From positions 1-58,217 of the forward strand of contig JAAFKB010000012.1 in NCBI GenBank assembly GCA_013299055.1: a stretch of DNA of 58,217 bases. The letters run 5' to 3'. A program made the position numbers and the translations under genes. The notes under the pieces are model-generated. The model was not told the DNA's origin. It saw nothing but the letters and a program-made list of their open reading frames with translations, and did no database searches. Each line of letters opens with the position of its first letter. Positions within the stretch are counted from its first letter, which is position 1. Of this stretch, positions 1-9,053 are shown piece after piece. Origin of the DNA: Sphaerotilus sp. Lineage in GTDB: Bacteria; Pseudomonadota; Gammaproteobacteria; Burkholderiales; Burkholderiaceae_C.

Positions 1-132
1 CTTCTTCGGGGTCGTGGTGTAGACGCGGGTGCAGACACCGCGGCGCTGCGGGCAGTTCTGCATCGCAGGCGACTTGGACTTCGTGACTTCGACCTCACGG
101 CCGTGGCGCACGAGCTGGTTGATGGTGGGCAT
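1..132 (-). CDS. rpsL: 30S ribosomal protein S12, N-terminal part (cut by window edge)
   Basis: The minus strand from 132 down to 1 reads 44 codons beginning [13 protein letters not shown] and ending in [14 protein letters not shown], the near-invariant start of ribosomal protein S12. S12 sits at the decoding centre of the 30S subunit. The family is about 124 residues, so roughly two thirds lies beyond the window, as would the usual rpsG-fusA partners. The start ATG is at 130-132 with a purine-rich GGGAAC stretch upstream. It is divergent from the LysR gene at 293. Confidence 0.95.
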   Translation of the reverse strand, partial: MPTINQLVRHGREVEVTKSKSPAMQNCPQRRGVCTRVYTTTPKK

Positions 133-216
133 GGGTAACTTGTTCCCGTTTGAAGTTACGACATTTCCAGTCCTTTCCGATGACCACACTGCGGACGTTT
201 TGCCATGGCAGTGCGC

Positions 217-230
217 TCGGAAATTTCCGA
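217..230. promoter_or_regulatory. 14-bp perfect palindrome between rpsL and the LysR gene
   Basis: TCGGAAATTTCCGA is a perfect inverted repeat in the 160-bp gap between divergent rpsL and the LysR-type gene. LysR regulators commonly bind T-rich dyads just upstream of their own gene, so autoregulation is the natural reading. The spacing (T-N12-A) is one longer than the classic T-N11-A box. This is inference only. Confidence 0.35.
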
Positions 231-292
231 AAAGCCTTCGATTGTACGCGCGTTCTGCTTGCAGGGGCAATGCGTCCGCTAGAGTCAGGGGC

Positions 293-1234
293 ATGTCTGC
301 TGCTGCGCCCGATCCCTCCGATGTCCGATTCCCTTCCATCGAGGGCCTGCGTGCGTTCGAATCCGTGGCGCGTCTCGGCTCCTGCGAGCGCGCAGCCGAC
401 GAACTGTCCGTCACCGCCAGCGCCATCTCCAAGCGGGTGGCCACGCTCGAAGACCTGCTCGGCACGCCGCTGTTCAACCGCAGCCTGCGCGCCCTGGCCT
501 TGACCGCCGCGGGCCGCGAGTACCTGGAGCAGGTACGTGCGGCCCTCGGCTTGCTGGCGGCGGTCCCGTTGCATCGGCGTCAGGCGCAGCGCGTGCAGCG
601 CCTGCGCGTGAGTTCCCCCCCGACGTTCGCCCGGCAGATCCTGGTCCCGGCACTGACCGACTACACCGCGGCCCACCCCGAGGTCGAACTGGAGATCGTG
701 CTGTCGATTCCCTACATCGACGGCGGGCAGGCCGACGCCGATGTCGAGATCCGCAACGGTGACGCGCTGGCCGCTGGCGTCGATCCGCTGATGGAGGATG
801 TGCTGGTGCCACTGGCCTCGCCGGGGCTGCTGGCGCGCTTCGATCCGGTCGACGTGCCGCAGGATCTGGCGCGGCTGCCGCTGCTGCGCACGCCGCTGGA
901 GCCGTGGACGCCGTGGTTCCGCGCCGCCGGGCTGGACTGGCATGAGCCGACGCAAGGCCCACGCCTCGTCGATCTCGGCCTGACGCTGGAAGCCGCCGTC
1001 TGCGGGCAGGGCGTGGCGCTGGCGCGGCCGTCGCTGGCGCGGCACTGGCTGCGCAGCGGGGCGCTGGTGCCGCTGCTGCCGGCGCTGGGCATCACGGCGC
1101 GGCCGGCCCATCTTTATTACGCGGTGGCCCACAGCGCGCACGAGCCGGCCTTCGGCTTCATCGACTGGCTCGCGGCGATGGCCAGCGATCTTGCGGATGA
1201 GGCAGCACAGGAACTTCTCTCCCGTTCGACCTGA
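293..1234 (+). CDS. LysR-family transcriptional regulator (GcvA-like)
   Basis: A 313-residue protein with the LysR layout. The N-terminal winged helix-turn-helix (about residues 15-75, with [20 protein letters not shown] and the helix ending [15 protein letters not shown]) is followed by a two-lobed effector-binding domain starting near [18 protein letters not shown]. The subtype resembles GcvA, which controls glycine cleavage genes in enterics, but the effector here cannot be told. The ATG at 293 was chosen because it places the HTH at the usual distance from the N terminus and follows a G-rich AGGGG. The frame stays open upstream to 29, but that would overlap rpsL. It is followed, 87 bp later on the same strand, by a hydroxy-acid dehydrogenase that it may regulate. 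Confidence 0.85.
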   Translation: MSAAAPDPSDVRFPSIEGLRAFESVARLGSCERAADELSVTASAISKRVATLEDLLGTPLFNRSLRALALTAAGREYLEQVRAALGLLAAVPLHRRQAQRVQRLRVSSPPTFARQILVPALTDYTAAHPEVELEIVLSIPYIDGGQADADVEIRNGDALAAGVDPLMEDVLVPLASPGLLARFDPVDVPQDLARLPLLRTPLEPWTPWFRAAGLDWHEPTQGPRLVDLGLTLEAAVCGQGVALARPSLARHWLRSGALVPLLPALGITARPAHLYYAVAHSAHEPAFGFIDWLAAMASDLADEAAQELLSRST

Positions 1235-1321
1235 CGATCCTTCCGCGCGGACCGTGCGGGGCTGGCCTACGATCGGCACGCCCGACCCCGCGGGGCCGAA
1301 GAACCGAGGAGACCTGCTGCC

Positions 1322-2473
1322 ATGACCGTCATCACCTGCATCGAAGACCTGCGCCAGCTCGCAGAAAAGCGCGTGCCGCGCATGTTCTACGACTACGCCG
1401 ATTCCGGCTCGTGGACCGAGGGCACCTACCGCGACAACGAGCAGGCCTTCCAGCGCATCAAGCTGCGCCAGCGCGTGGCGGTCAACATGGAGAACCGCAG
1501 CACCGCGGTGAAGATGGTCGGCCTCGACGCGAAGATGCCGGTGGCGATCGCGCCGGTGGGCCTGACCGGCATGCAGCACGCCGACGGCGAGATCCACGCC
1601 GCGCGCGCCGCCGAGAAGTTCGGTATCCCGTTCACGCTGTCCACGATGAGCATCTGCTCGATCGAGGACATCGCCCAGAACACCACTGCACCCTTCTGGT
1701 TCCAGCTCTACATGATGCGTGACCGCGAGGCCATGTCCCGCATGATCGAGCGCGCCCGCACCGCGAAGTGCAGTGCGCTGGTGCTGACGCTGGACCTGCA
1801 GGTCATCGGCCAGCGGCACAAGGATCTCAAGAACGGCCTGACCGCGCCGCCACGTCCTACGCTGAAGAACATCGTCAACCTGATGACCAAGCCGCGCTGG
1901 TGCCTGGGGATGGCCGGCACGAAGCGCCACACCTTCCGCAACCTCGTCGGCCATGTGAAGGGTGTCAGCGACATGCGCTCGCTGTCGGCGTGGACCAACG
2001 AGCAGTTCGACCCGCGCCTGTCGTGGGCGGACGTGGCGTGGGTCAAGGAACGCTGGGGCGGCAAGCTGATCCTCAAGGGGATCCAGGATGTCGAGGATGC
2101 GCGCCTGGCCGTGACCAGCGGCGCCGACGCCATCGTCGTCAGCAACCACGGCGGCCGCCAGCTCGACGGCGCGCAGGCCAGCATCGACGCCTTGCCCGCC
2201 ATCGTCGAGGCGGTCGGCGCACAGATCGAGGTCTGGATGGACGGTGGCATCCGCAGCGGCCAGGACGTGCTCAAGGCGTGGGCGCTTGGCGCGCGTGGCA
2301 CGATGATCGGCCGCGCCATGGTCTACGGGCTGGGCGCGATGGGCGAGGCGGGTGTGACCAAGGCGCTGCAGATCCTGCACAAGGAACTCGACGTGACGAT
2401 GGCGTTCACCGGCCACACCCAGCTCGTGCAGGTGGACCGCAGCATTCTGGTGCCGCAGACCTGCCCCCGCTGA
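1322..2473 (+). CDS. FMN-dependent alpha-hydroxy-acid dehydrogenase (L-lactate dehydrogenase type)
   Basis: 383 residues, the usual size of the lactate dehydrogenase/glycolate oxidase (LldD/GOX) family of TIM-barrel flavoproteins, which oxidise L-2-hydroxy acids and pass electrons to quinone, cytochrome or oxygen. Visible landmarks are MFYDYADSGSWTEGTYRDN near the start, APVGLTGMQHADGE, the substrate-facing WFQLYMMRDRE, and the active-site signature SNHGGRQLDG. The catalytic base is His276 and the substrate Arg follows it. FMN-phosphate contacts lie in WMDGGIRSGQDVLKAWALGA. The ATG follows a GAGGAG ribosome site. The substrate (lactate, glycolate or mandelate) cannot be decided; glycolate would suit the photorespiratory phosphatase encoded at 47695. 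Confidence 0.88.
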   Translation: MTVITCIEDLRQLAEKRVPRMFYDYADSGSWTEGTYRDNEQAFQRIKLRQRVAVNMENRSTAVKMVGLDAKMPVAIAPVGLTGMQHADGEIHAARAAEKFGIPFTLSTMSICSIEDIAQNTTAPFWFQLYMMRDREAMSRMIERARTAKCSALVLTLDLQVIGQRHKDLKNGLTAPPRPTLKNIVNLMTKPRWCLGMAGTKRHTFRNLVGHVKGVSDMRSLSAWTNEQFDPRLSWADVAWVKERWGGKLILKGIQDVEDARLAVTSGADAIVVSNHGGRQLDGAQASIDALPAIVEAVGAQIEVWMDGGIRSGQDVLKAWALGARGTMIGRAMVYGLGAMGEAGVTKALQILHKELDVTMAFTGHTQLVQVDRSILVPQTCPR

Positions 2474-2591
2474 GGCCCGTGCCGGTGGTGACTGTGCGTC
2501 CAACAGCACACCGAAACCCTGGCTTCTCCAACGCTGATCCACAGGGCGGGCGGTCCAGACTCGCCGACATGCTGCCGCGTTTCCGTCCGCC

Positions 2592-3977
2592 ATGTCTGCC
2601 GCGCTCGCCCTGCCTGCCTTGAGCCCGCCGGCCGCCACTGCACTGGCGCTGCAGGCAGCACTGCTCGACTGCGGCACGCTGGACGAGGCCTGCCGGGTCG
2701 CCGTGCGAGAGCTGGCCCGCCGCCTGGGCTTCGACCGGGTGTCGATGGCGCTGGTGCAGCAGGCGCGCGGCGGGCTGCGTCTGGCCGCCGTCTCCGATGG
2801 TTCCGATCCGCAGGCGGCCACACCGACCCGCGCCCTGCTGCTGGCGGCCCTCGGCGAGACACTCGACCAGCGCACCAGCGTGCGCTGGCCCGAGCCGCCC
2901 GGCCAGGTGGATGCGCCCCGCATCACGCGGGCGCACCGGGCACTGGTGCCGTCGCGGGGGGACGTGGCGGTCGGCGTGCCGCTGGTGGTGGGGGAGACGT
3001 TGCTGGGCGCGCTGTGCTTCGAGCGGTCCGGGGGCGGGCCCCTGGAGGCCGACGAGTTCGAGACGCTGGAGCGGCTGGCCGGCTTCATGGCACCGCTGCT
3101 GTCGCTGCTGCGCGACCGCGAACGGCCTTGGCACCAGGTCTTGCGAAACCGACTGACCGTTGCCACGGCACGGTGGCGGCGCGGTGGGCTGGTGGCGCTG
3201 GTGGTGGCGTTTGGCGCGGCGCTGGTCTGGCCGACCACGCTGCACCTGGGCGGCCAGGCGCGGCTGGAAGGGGCGGTGCAGCGCGTGCTGTCGGTGCCCG
3301 CCGATGGATTCGTGCAGCAAGTCCATGCCCGGCCCGGTGACAGCGTGCACGAGGGCCAGGTGCTGGTGGAGCTGGCCGACCAGGATCTGCAGCTCGAACG
3401 CCAGCGCTGGCAGAGCCAGCTCGCCCAGCACCGGGACGCCTGGGCCACCGCCAACGCCCGGGCCGACCGTGCGCAGCTGGTCCAGAACCAGAGCCGAGCG
3501 GACGAAGCCCAGGCGCAGCTCGACCTTGTGGAGGCGCGTCTGCAGCGGGGGCGGCTGCTGGCCCCCTTCGACGCGCTGGTGGTGCAGGGCGATCTGAGCC
3601 AGCAGCTCGGTGCTCCCGTGCGCCAGGGCGATGCGCTGATGACGCTGGCACCGCGCGATCGGTTCCGTGTCATCGTCCAGATCGACGAGCAGGACATCGC
3701 CCAGGTGCGCCCTGGGCTGGAGGGCACGCTGGCACTGACTGCATTGCCCTGGACGACCTTGCCGCTGCGGGTCACGCGCACCAGTCCCGTGGCCCAGGCG
3801 GTGGATGGCCGCAATGTGTTCGAGGTCGAAGCCTCCTTGCTGGAGCGCCCCGCCGACCTGCGTCCTGGTCTGCAGGGCCACGCCCGCCTGGACGCCGGGC
3901 GCACCCCCATGGGCTGGCGCTGGATGCGCCGGCTGGCCGCGTCGGTCCGGCTGACCCTGTGGGCGTGGTGGGGATGA
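2592..3977 (+). CDS. GAF domain fused to HlyD-type periplasmic adaptor
   Basis: 461 residues. The first ~175 residues look like a GAF sensor fold (CRVAVRELARRLGFDRVSMALV, then VAVGVPLVVGETLLGALCFER). A basic linker and a single membrane segment (about 192-210, GLVALVVAFGAALVWPTTLHL) follow. Then comes an HlyD/membrane-fusion-protein arm: a biotinyl-lipoyl half (VLSVPADGFVQQVHARPGDSVHEGQVLVEL), a short coiled coil, the second half (LLAPFDALVVQGDLSQQLG) and a beta-barrel. The topology implied is cytoplasmic GAF and periplasmic HlyD. It is first in a tightly overlapping operon with the M50-HlyD protein, the SecA paralogue and the giant surface protein, so it is probably an adaptor of that export apparatus. 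The start ATG lacks a good ribosome site. The GAF ligand is unknown. Confidence 0.78.
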   Translation: MSAALALPALSPPAATALALQAALLDCGTLDEACRVAVRELARRLGFDRVSMALVQQARGGLRLAAVSDGSDPQAATPTRALLLAALGETLDQRTSVRWPEPPGQVDAPRITRAHRALVPSRGDVAVGVPLVVGETLLGALCFERSGGGPLEADEFETLERLAGFMAPLLSLLRDRERPWHQVLRNRLTVATARWRRGGLVALVVAFGAALVWPTTLHLGGQARLEGAVQRVLSVPADGFVQQVHARPGDSVHEGQVLVELADQDLQLERQRWQSQLAQHRDAWATANARADRAQLVQNQSRADEAQAQLDLVEARLQRGRLLAPFDALVVQGDLSQQLGAPVRQGDALMTLAPRDRFRVIVQIDEQDIAQVRPGLEGTLALTALPWTTLPLRVTRTSPVAQAVDGRNVFEVEASLLERPADLRPGLQGHARLDAGRTPMGWRWMRRLAASVRLTLWAWWG

Positions 3978-6145
3978 GCACGGCCATGGCCCCGGCCGAC
4001 GCGCCACTGCTCAGCCCGCGCTGGTTCCGCCTCGCCGGTCTGCGGCCGCTGCTGGACGCACAGGTCACGGTGCAGCGCGTGGTGGTGCGCGGCGTGGTCT
4101 GGCAGGTGCTCACCCGTGCGGACGGCGCCCACAGCGTGCGCTTGAACGCCACCGCCTGGCAGACCATCGGCCGCTGCGACGGACACCACACGCTGCAGCG
4201 TCTCTGGGAGACGACGCTGGCGGTCCTGCGCGACGATGCCCCGACCCAGGACGAGCTGATCGGCCTGCTGGTGCGGCTGCACCAGGCCGGGCTGCTGCGT
4301 TTTGACCGCCAGCCGGACTTCGGCGCGGACCTGTCGACCGTGCCCTCGGTGGTCAGCCCGGATCCGACGGTGCCGCGCCAGTCGCCGCTGGCCTGGCGCA
4401 TCCCGCTCGGCCGTCCGGACGCCTGGCTGGCCTGGCTGGCGCAGCACACCGCGTGGCTGTTCACCCCGGCGGCGCTTGGCGTGTGGCTGCTGGCGATGGC
4501 CGCTGTGCTGCTGTCGGCCTGGCCCCATGGGGCGACCTTGTCGGCGCAGGGGGAGACGGTGCTGGCGACGCCCCGCGGATTGGCGTGGGCCTGGCTGGTC
4601 TACCCGGTGATGAAAGTGCTGCACGAGGCGGCACACGGCCTGGCGGCACGCCACTGGGGGGCGCAGGTGCCCCAGTGGGGGGTGACGCTGCTGATGGGCA
4701 CGCCGGTGCCGTATGTGGACACGGGCGCTGCCGTGGCGCTACCGAGTCGCCGCCAGCGGGCGGTGGTGGCGGCGGCGGGCATCGTGGTCGAGCTGAGCCT
4801 GGTGGCACTGGGCCTGGTGGTGGCGCTGCAGGTGCAGCCTGGCGACTGGCGCGATCTGGCGCTGGTGGTGGTGGCCATCGGCGGCTTGTCCTCGCTGCTG
4901 GTGAACGCCAATCCGCTGCTGCGCTTCGATGGCTACCACCTGCTGTGCGACCTGGCCGATCTGCCCAACCTCGCGCCGCGCAGCACGGCCTGGTGGCTGC
5001 ACACGCTGCGCACCCGGGTGCTGCGGATCGCGGGGGACGCTCCGGTCGTGCCCCTGCCTGGGGAGGCACCGTGGCTGTGGGCGTATGCGCCGGCGGCGCT
5101 CGCCATGCGCTGGAGCGTGGCGCTGGGGGTCGTGCAGTGGCTGGACGGGGTGCTGCCGCTGCTGGCGTGGCTGGCTGCGCTGGCGCTGGGCTGGACCCTC
5201 GTGGGACAGCCGCTGCGGGCGCTGGTGCGCTGGTTGACCGGCTGGTCGCTCGCGCCGGCCGAGCGGCGCCGTGCCGTCGGGGCGATGGCGGCGTGCGGGC
5301 TGCTGGTCGTCGGGGCCGGGGTGGCGGTGCCGTTGCCGGATGCCGCACTGGCCCAAGGCGTGGTCTGGCCCCCGGAAGACGCGCTGGTGCGCAGCCGGAC
5401 AGCCGGCTTTGTCGAGCAGGTGCTGGTGGCGGATGGCCAGACCGTGCAGGCCGACCAGCCCTTGCTGCAGCTGCAGGCCCCGACGCTGCAGGCCGAGCAC
5501 AACCGACTGCTCGGACGGCTCGACGCCCTGCGTGCCGAGCGGTTCGAGGCGCTGCGGCAGGACAAGGCGCAGCTCGTCGCCGTCGACCATGCGCTGCAGG
5601 CGGCACAGGCCGAGCTGGCGCAGGCCGAGGAGCAGCTCGCCGGTCTGACCGTGCGGGCGCAGGTGGGCGGACGGGTGCATCTGGCCGATCCCCGCGATCT
5701 GCCCGGACGCTGGCTGGCCAAGGGGGCGCTGCTCGGCCACGTCGATGCGGGCCAGCCGGGACGGGTACGGGTGGTGGTCGCGCAGGCGGAGGCGGCCAGG
5801 GTCACGGCCCACCGCGGCTCGGTGGCTGTCTGGCTCATCGGGGCGCACACGCCACCCTTGCATGGCACCCTGCTGGGCACGCCCTCCGGTGCCGGTGCGC
5901 CGCTGCCCAGTGCAGCCCTGGGCGAGCGCCATGGCGGCATGGTGCCCACCGATCCCGCTGACCCGCATGGCCTGCGGCCGGCACAGGCGGTGCTGCAGGC
6001 CGAGGTGCAGCTGGAGCAGGCCACGGGCGCCCGCATCGGCGCCCGTGCCTGGGTGCGCTTCGAGCAGGCGCCCACGCCACTGGTGCGCCAGATGGCGCGT
6101 GCACTGCAGCGCCAGTGGCTGCACCACCGGGAGCCAGGCCCATGA
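3974..6145 (+). CDS. Multipass M50 (site-2 protease-like) metallopeptidase with PqqD-like N terminus and HlyD-like C-terminal arm
   Basis: 723 residues. Residues ~30-105 resemble the PqqD/peptide-chaperone winged fold. Several membrane helices follow, with the zinc motif HEAAH (His217, His221) in VMKVLHEAAHGLAARHWGA and the second M50 motif NPLLRFDGYHLLCDLADLPN (Asp319). After the last helix (about 440-460) comes an HlyD-like arm with a lipoyl-type segment (VRSRTAGFVEQVLVADGQTV), an alpha-hairpin and a barrel. It therefore combines an intramembrane protease core with a membrane-fusion arm, as in the 'putative peptide zinc metalloprotease' family. The start ATG overlaps the preceding stop as ATGA (3974-3977), preferred over a GTG at 3959. 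The end overlaps the SecA-like gene in the same way. The protease could trim the LEPR-XLL signal of the adhesin; that is inference. Confidence 0.82.
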   Translation: MSTAMAPADAPLLSPRWFRLAGLRPLLDAQVTVQRVVVRGVVWQVLTRADGAHSVRLNATAWQTIGRCDGHHTLQRLWETTLAVLRDDAPTQDELIGLLVRLHQAGLLRFDRQPDFGADLSTVPSVVSPDPTVPRQSPLAWRIPLGRPDAWLAWLAQHTAWLFTPAALGVWLLAMAAVLLSAWPHGATLSAQGETVLATPRGLAWAWLVYPVMKVLHEAAHGLAARHWGAQVPQWGVTLLMGTPVPYVDTGAAVALPSRRQRAVVAAAGIVVELSLVALGLVVALQVQPGDWRDLALVVVAIGGLSSLLVNANPLLRFDGYHLLCDLADLPNLAPRSTAWWLHTLRTRVLRIAGDAPVVPLPGEAPWLWAYAPAALAMRWSVALGVVQWLDGVLPLLAWLAALALGWTLVGQPLRALVRWLTGWSLAPAERRRAVGAMAACGLLVVGAGVAVPLPDAALAQGVVWPPEDALVRSRTAGFVEQVLVADGQTVQADQPLLQLQAPTLQAEHNRLLGRLDALRAERFEALRQDKAQLVAVDHALQAAQAELAQAEEQLAGLTVRAQVGGRVHLADPRDLPGRWLAKGALLGHVDAGQPGRVRVVVAQAEAARVTAHRGSVAVWLIGAHTPPLHGTLLGTPSGAGAPLPSAALGERHGGMVPTDPADPHGLRPAQAVLQAEVQLEQATGARIGARAWVRFEQAPTPLVRQMARALQRQWLHHREPGP

Positions 6146-8124
6146 CCGCTGCGGTGGCGCTGCCCCGACCTGGTCCGCTGCTGGGCGACTACCCGTTGCG
6201 CTCGGCGGCGACTGTGGCCTCGGATGGCCTGCCTTGGTGGCGCCTGCCCACGCTGGCGGCTGCTCCGGTGGCCCGACCACCGGCACGCCTGGCGGCGATC
6301 CGGCAGCAGCAGGCGCGCTGGGCCGGCCTGACGGACCTGGAATTGCGTGCCCACCTGCGCCGGTTGCGTGCGCGTCTGGCACGGGATGGCCTGGGCAGCG
6401 CACACCGGATCCGGGCGCTCGGCTGCGTGTCGGCGGTGGCCCAGCGCGCGCTGGGCCGCGACCCCTACGACACCCAGCTGCAGTGCGCGGATGCGCTGCT
6501 GGACGACCACCTGGTCGAAATGGCCACAGGCGAGGGCAAGACCTTGGCCGCGGCGCTGGCGGCGGCCGTGGCCGCACTGGCGGGGGTGCCGGTGCATGTG
6601 ATGACCGCCAACGACTACCTCGCCGCCCGCGACGCGGCACAGCTCGCCCCGTTCTTCCAGGCACTCGGGCTGCGCACGGGAGTGGTGCTGGGCAGCACCG
6701 CAGCGGACGATCGCCACGCCGCCTACGCCTGCGACCTGACCTACGCCACCGCCCGCGAAATCGCCTTCGACCACCTGCGCGACCGCACCTGCCTGGTGGC
6801 CGAGGGCAGTCGACTGCAGCGCTGCGCTGCGCGGCTGGCCGGTGCGCCGGTGCCACCGCTGCGCTTGCGCGGTCTGTGCATGGCCATCGTCGACGAGGCC
6901 GACAGCCTGCTGATCGACGAGGCGACGTTGCCCCTGGTGCTGGCCGAGACCCAGGACGATCCACTCCACCGGGCCAGCTGCTTCCAGGCGCTGCTGCTTG
7001 CCCGGCGGTTCGTGCTGGGTGAGGAGGTCCAACTGGACGCCGACGGGTTGGGTGTGCGCTGGAGCGAGGCGGGTGCTGCGCGGCTGGAATCATTGGCCAG
7101 CGGCCTGGGCGGCGCCTGGCTCCACCGTCGGCACCGGCAAGACCTGGTCGGCAGCGCGCTGGTGGCCTTGCACGGACTCCAGCGTGACCGGCACTACCTG
7201 GTGCGCGAGGACCGCATCGCGCTGCTGGACGGCGTGACCGGTCGCACTGCGCCGGGACGGGTCTGGTCGCGGGGCCTGCAGACGCTGGTCGAACTCAAGG
7301 AAGGCTGTCCCGTGACACCCCCGACCCGCACCAGCGCACAGACCAGCTACCAGCGCTTCTTCCAGGGCTACCTGCGCCTGTCGGGCATCAGCGGCACGCT
7401 GGCCGAATGCCGCCGCGAGCTGCAGGCGGTCTACGGACGGCGCATCGTGGCCGTGCCACTGCGCTGCCCGTCGCGGCGCGCGGGGCTGCCGCCCCGACTC
7501 TTCGCCACGGGGCAGGCCCGTGCCGACGCGGTGACCGCCCGTGTGCAGGACTTGCAGGTACAGGGTCGGCCGGTGCTGATCGGGGTGGACACCGTGGACG
7601 CTGCCTGCATGCTGTCCGAGCGGCTGCAGGCGGCCGGCATTGCCCACCAGGTGCTGGACGCCCGCCACGATGCCGACGAAGCCGCCATCGTCGCGTTCGC
7701 GGGACAGCCCGGTGCCGTGACGGTGGCGACCCGGATGGCCGGGCGTGGCACCGACATCGCCCTCGGGGCGGGCGTGGCCGATCGGGGCGGGCTGCATGTG
7801 CTGTGCTGTCAGGACAACCCCTCGGCACGGCTGGATCGCCAGCTCGTCGGCCGGGCTGCGCGCCAGGGAGATCCGGGCAGCGCCGAGGTCTGGCACGCGC
7901 TGGATGTCTCGATCTGGCAAAGCGGCGGGCCTTCAGTCGGATGGCTGCGGCGCCGACAACAAGAGACGTCGGGCGTGCTGCAGGTGCCCGCGTCGCTCGT
8001 GCGGGCGTGGATCGGGTGGCTGCAGCGCGCCCATGAGCAGCAGGGAATGCGGCAGCGACGCCGCTTGCTGGAGCAGGACAGGACATGGCAGACACAACTC
8101 GATTTCAAGCACCTGCACGCCTGA
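6142..8124 (+). CDS. SecA paralogue (short preprotein-translocase-like ATPase)
   Basis: 660 residues against about 900 for housekeeping SecA. The DEAD motor core is intact: Walker A in EMATGEGKTLAAALA (GEGKT at 130-134), TANDYLAARDA, Walker B IVDEADSLLIDEA near 249, a SecA-specific stretch TSYQRFFQGYLRLSGISGTL, MAGRGTDIALG near 532, and the motif VI arginine finger region LVGRAARQGDPGSAEV near 567. The C-terminal zinc/SecB-binding tail is missing and the region after motif VI is short. It starts with an ATGA overlap with the M50-HlyD gene and runs 40 nt into the next HlyD gene. I infer a dedicated accessory motor for exporting the giant protein encoded downstream, comparable in concept to accessory SecA2 systems but with different partners. 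Confidence 0.85.
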   Translation: MTAAVALPRPGPLLGDYPLRSAATVASDGLPWWRLPTLAAAPVARPPARLAAIRQQQARWAGLTDLELRAHLRRLRARLARDGLGSAHRIRALGCVSAVAQRALGRDPYDTQLQCADALLDDHLVEMATGEGKTLAAALAAAVAALAGVPVHVMTANDYLAARDAAQLAPFFQALGLRTGVVLGSTAADDRHAAYACDLTYATAREIAFDHLRDRTCLVAEGSRLQRCAARLAGAPVPPLRLRGLCMAIVDEADSLLIDEATLPLVLAETQDDPLHRASCFQALLLARRFVLGEEVQLDADGLGVRWSEAGAARLESLASGLGGAWLHRRHRQDLVGSALVALHGLQRDRHYLVREDRIALLDGVTGRTAPGRVWSRGLQTLVELKEGCPVTPPTRTSAQTSYQRFFQGYLRLSGISGTLAECRRELQAVYGRRIVAVPLRCPSRRAGLPPRLFATGQARADAVTARVQDLQVQGRPVLIGVDTVDAACMLSERLQAAGIAHQVLDARHDADEAAIVAFAGQPGAVTVATRMAGRGTDIALGAGVADRGGLHVLCCQDNPSARLDRQLVGRAARQGDPGSAEVWHALDVSIWQSGGPSVGWLRRRQQETSGVLQVPASLVRAWIGWLQRAHEQQGMRQRRRLLEQDRTWQTQLDFKHLHA

Positions 8125-9038
8125 GCGCGCAGACCACGGGATGCGTGCTGGCGCTGGCGCTGGCGTGTGCGTTCGTCTTCACCGTGCTGCCGGTGCTGGC
8201 CGCTCCTCCGGCGGCCGCGACCACACCGGTGGTGCCGCCCAAGCCGACTCCGCCTCGGGCCGCCAAGCCCACGCTGGGCTGTCTGATCAGTCCGGAGCGC
8301 GTGGCCGATGTCGGCTCGCCCGTGGTCGGTGTGGTGGCGCAGATCCCGGTCGACAACGGCACTGTCGTGCAGGCTGGGCAGGCGCTGGTCATGCTGCATT
8401 CGGATGTGGAACAGGCGGGGCTGCAGGCAGCCCAGGCGCGCAGCGCCATCGAGGCCGATGTCCACGCGGCCAAGGCCAACCTCGTGCTGGCCCACCAGCG
8501 CCACGCCCGGGCGGTCGAGCTGCTGGGCGAGGGCTTCGTGTCCTCTCAGGCGGTGGAGCAGGCCCGCGCCGAGCGTGACGTGGCGGACCAGAAGCTGCAA
8601 CAGGCGCGTGGCCAGCAGGCGGTGAGCCAGCAGGAGCTGCGCGTCGTGCAGGCCCAGCTCGGCCAGCGCACGGTGCGCAGCCCCTTCCACGGCGTGGTGG
8701 TCGAACGCTTCGTCAACGCCGGAGAGCGGGTCGAGGACAAGCCGCTGCTGCGCCTGGCCATGCTGGACCCGCTGCGGGTCGAGATCGTCATGCCGGCCAG
8801 CCGCTGGGGCAGCGTGGACGTCAGCCACACGGTGTCGGTGGTGCCGGAGCTGCCGGGGGCGGTGGCACTGCCGGCCCGCGTGACCCACGTGGACAAGATC
8901 ATCGACGCCGCGAGCAATACCTTCCGCGTGCGTCTGTCGTTGCCCAATCCCGGCAACCGGCTGCCTGCCGGAGCACGCTGCAAGGTCGATGAGCCCGGCC
9001 TGTCGGCGACCGCCCTGCCGGGCCGCGGCAGTCTCTGA
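8085..9038 (+). CDS. HlyD/RND-type periplasmic adaptor subunit
   Basis: 317 residues. An N-terminal hydrophobic segment (about residues 18-40, GCVLALALACAFVFTVLPVLA) is followed by a Pro/Ala-rich linker, a lipoyl half (SPVVGVVAQIPVDNGTVVQAGQALVML), a coiled-coil hairpin (about 108-185), the matching half (TVRSPFHGVVVERFVNAGERVEDKPLL) and a barrel (LPARVTHVDKIIDAASNTFRVRL). This is a membrane-fusion protein of the acriflavine/macrolide adaptor type, yet no RND or ABC pump gene lies near it. It overlaps the SecA-like gene by 40 nt and precedes the giant adhesin by 15 nt. It probably links inner and outer membrane for that protein. Confidence 0.87.
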   Translation: MADTTRFQAPARLSAQTTGCVLALALACAFVFTVLPVLAAPPAAATTPVVPPKPTPPRAAKPTLGCLISPERVADVGSPVVGVVAQIPVDNGTVVQAGQALVMLHSDVEQAGLQAAQARSAIEADVHAAKANLVLAHQRHARAVELLGEGFVSSQAVEQARAERDVADQKLQQARGQQAVSQQELRVVQAQLGQRTVRSPFHGVVVERFVNAGERVEDKPLLRLAMLDPLRVEIVMPASRWGSVDVSHTVSVVPELPGAVALPARVTHVDKIIDAASNTFRVRLSLPNPGNRLPAGARCKVDEPGLSATALPGRGSL

Positions 9039-9053
9039 GCGCGCCCAGCTCCT

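Noticed and set aside
95..4654. A 1519-codon minus-strand open frame across the LysR, dehydrogenase and HlyD genes
   Set aside because: It is antisense to several well-supported genes, has low-complexity composition and no domain.
4739..7093. A 784-codon minus-strand frame opposite the M50 and SecA-like genes
   Set aside because: Same reason: antisense to genes with intact catalytic motifs, no family features.
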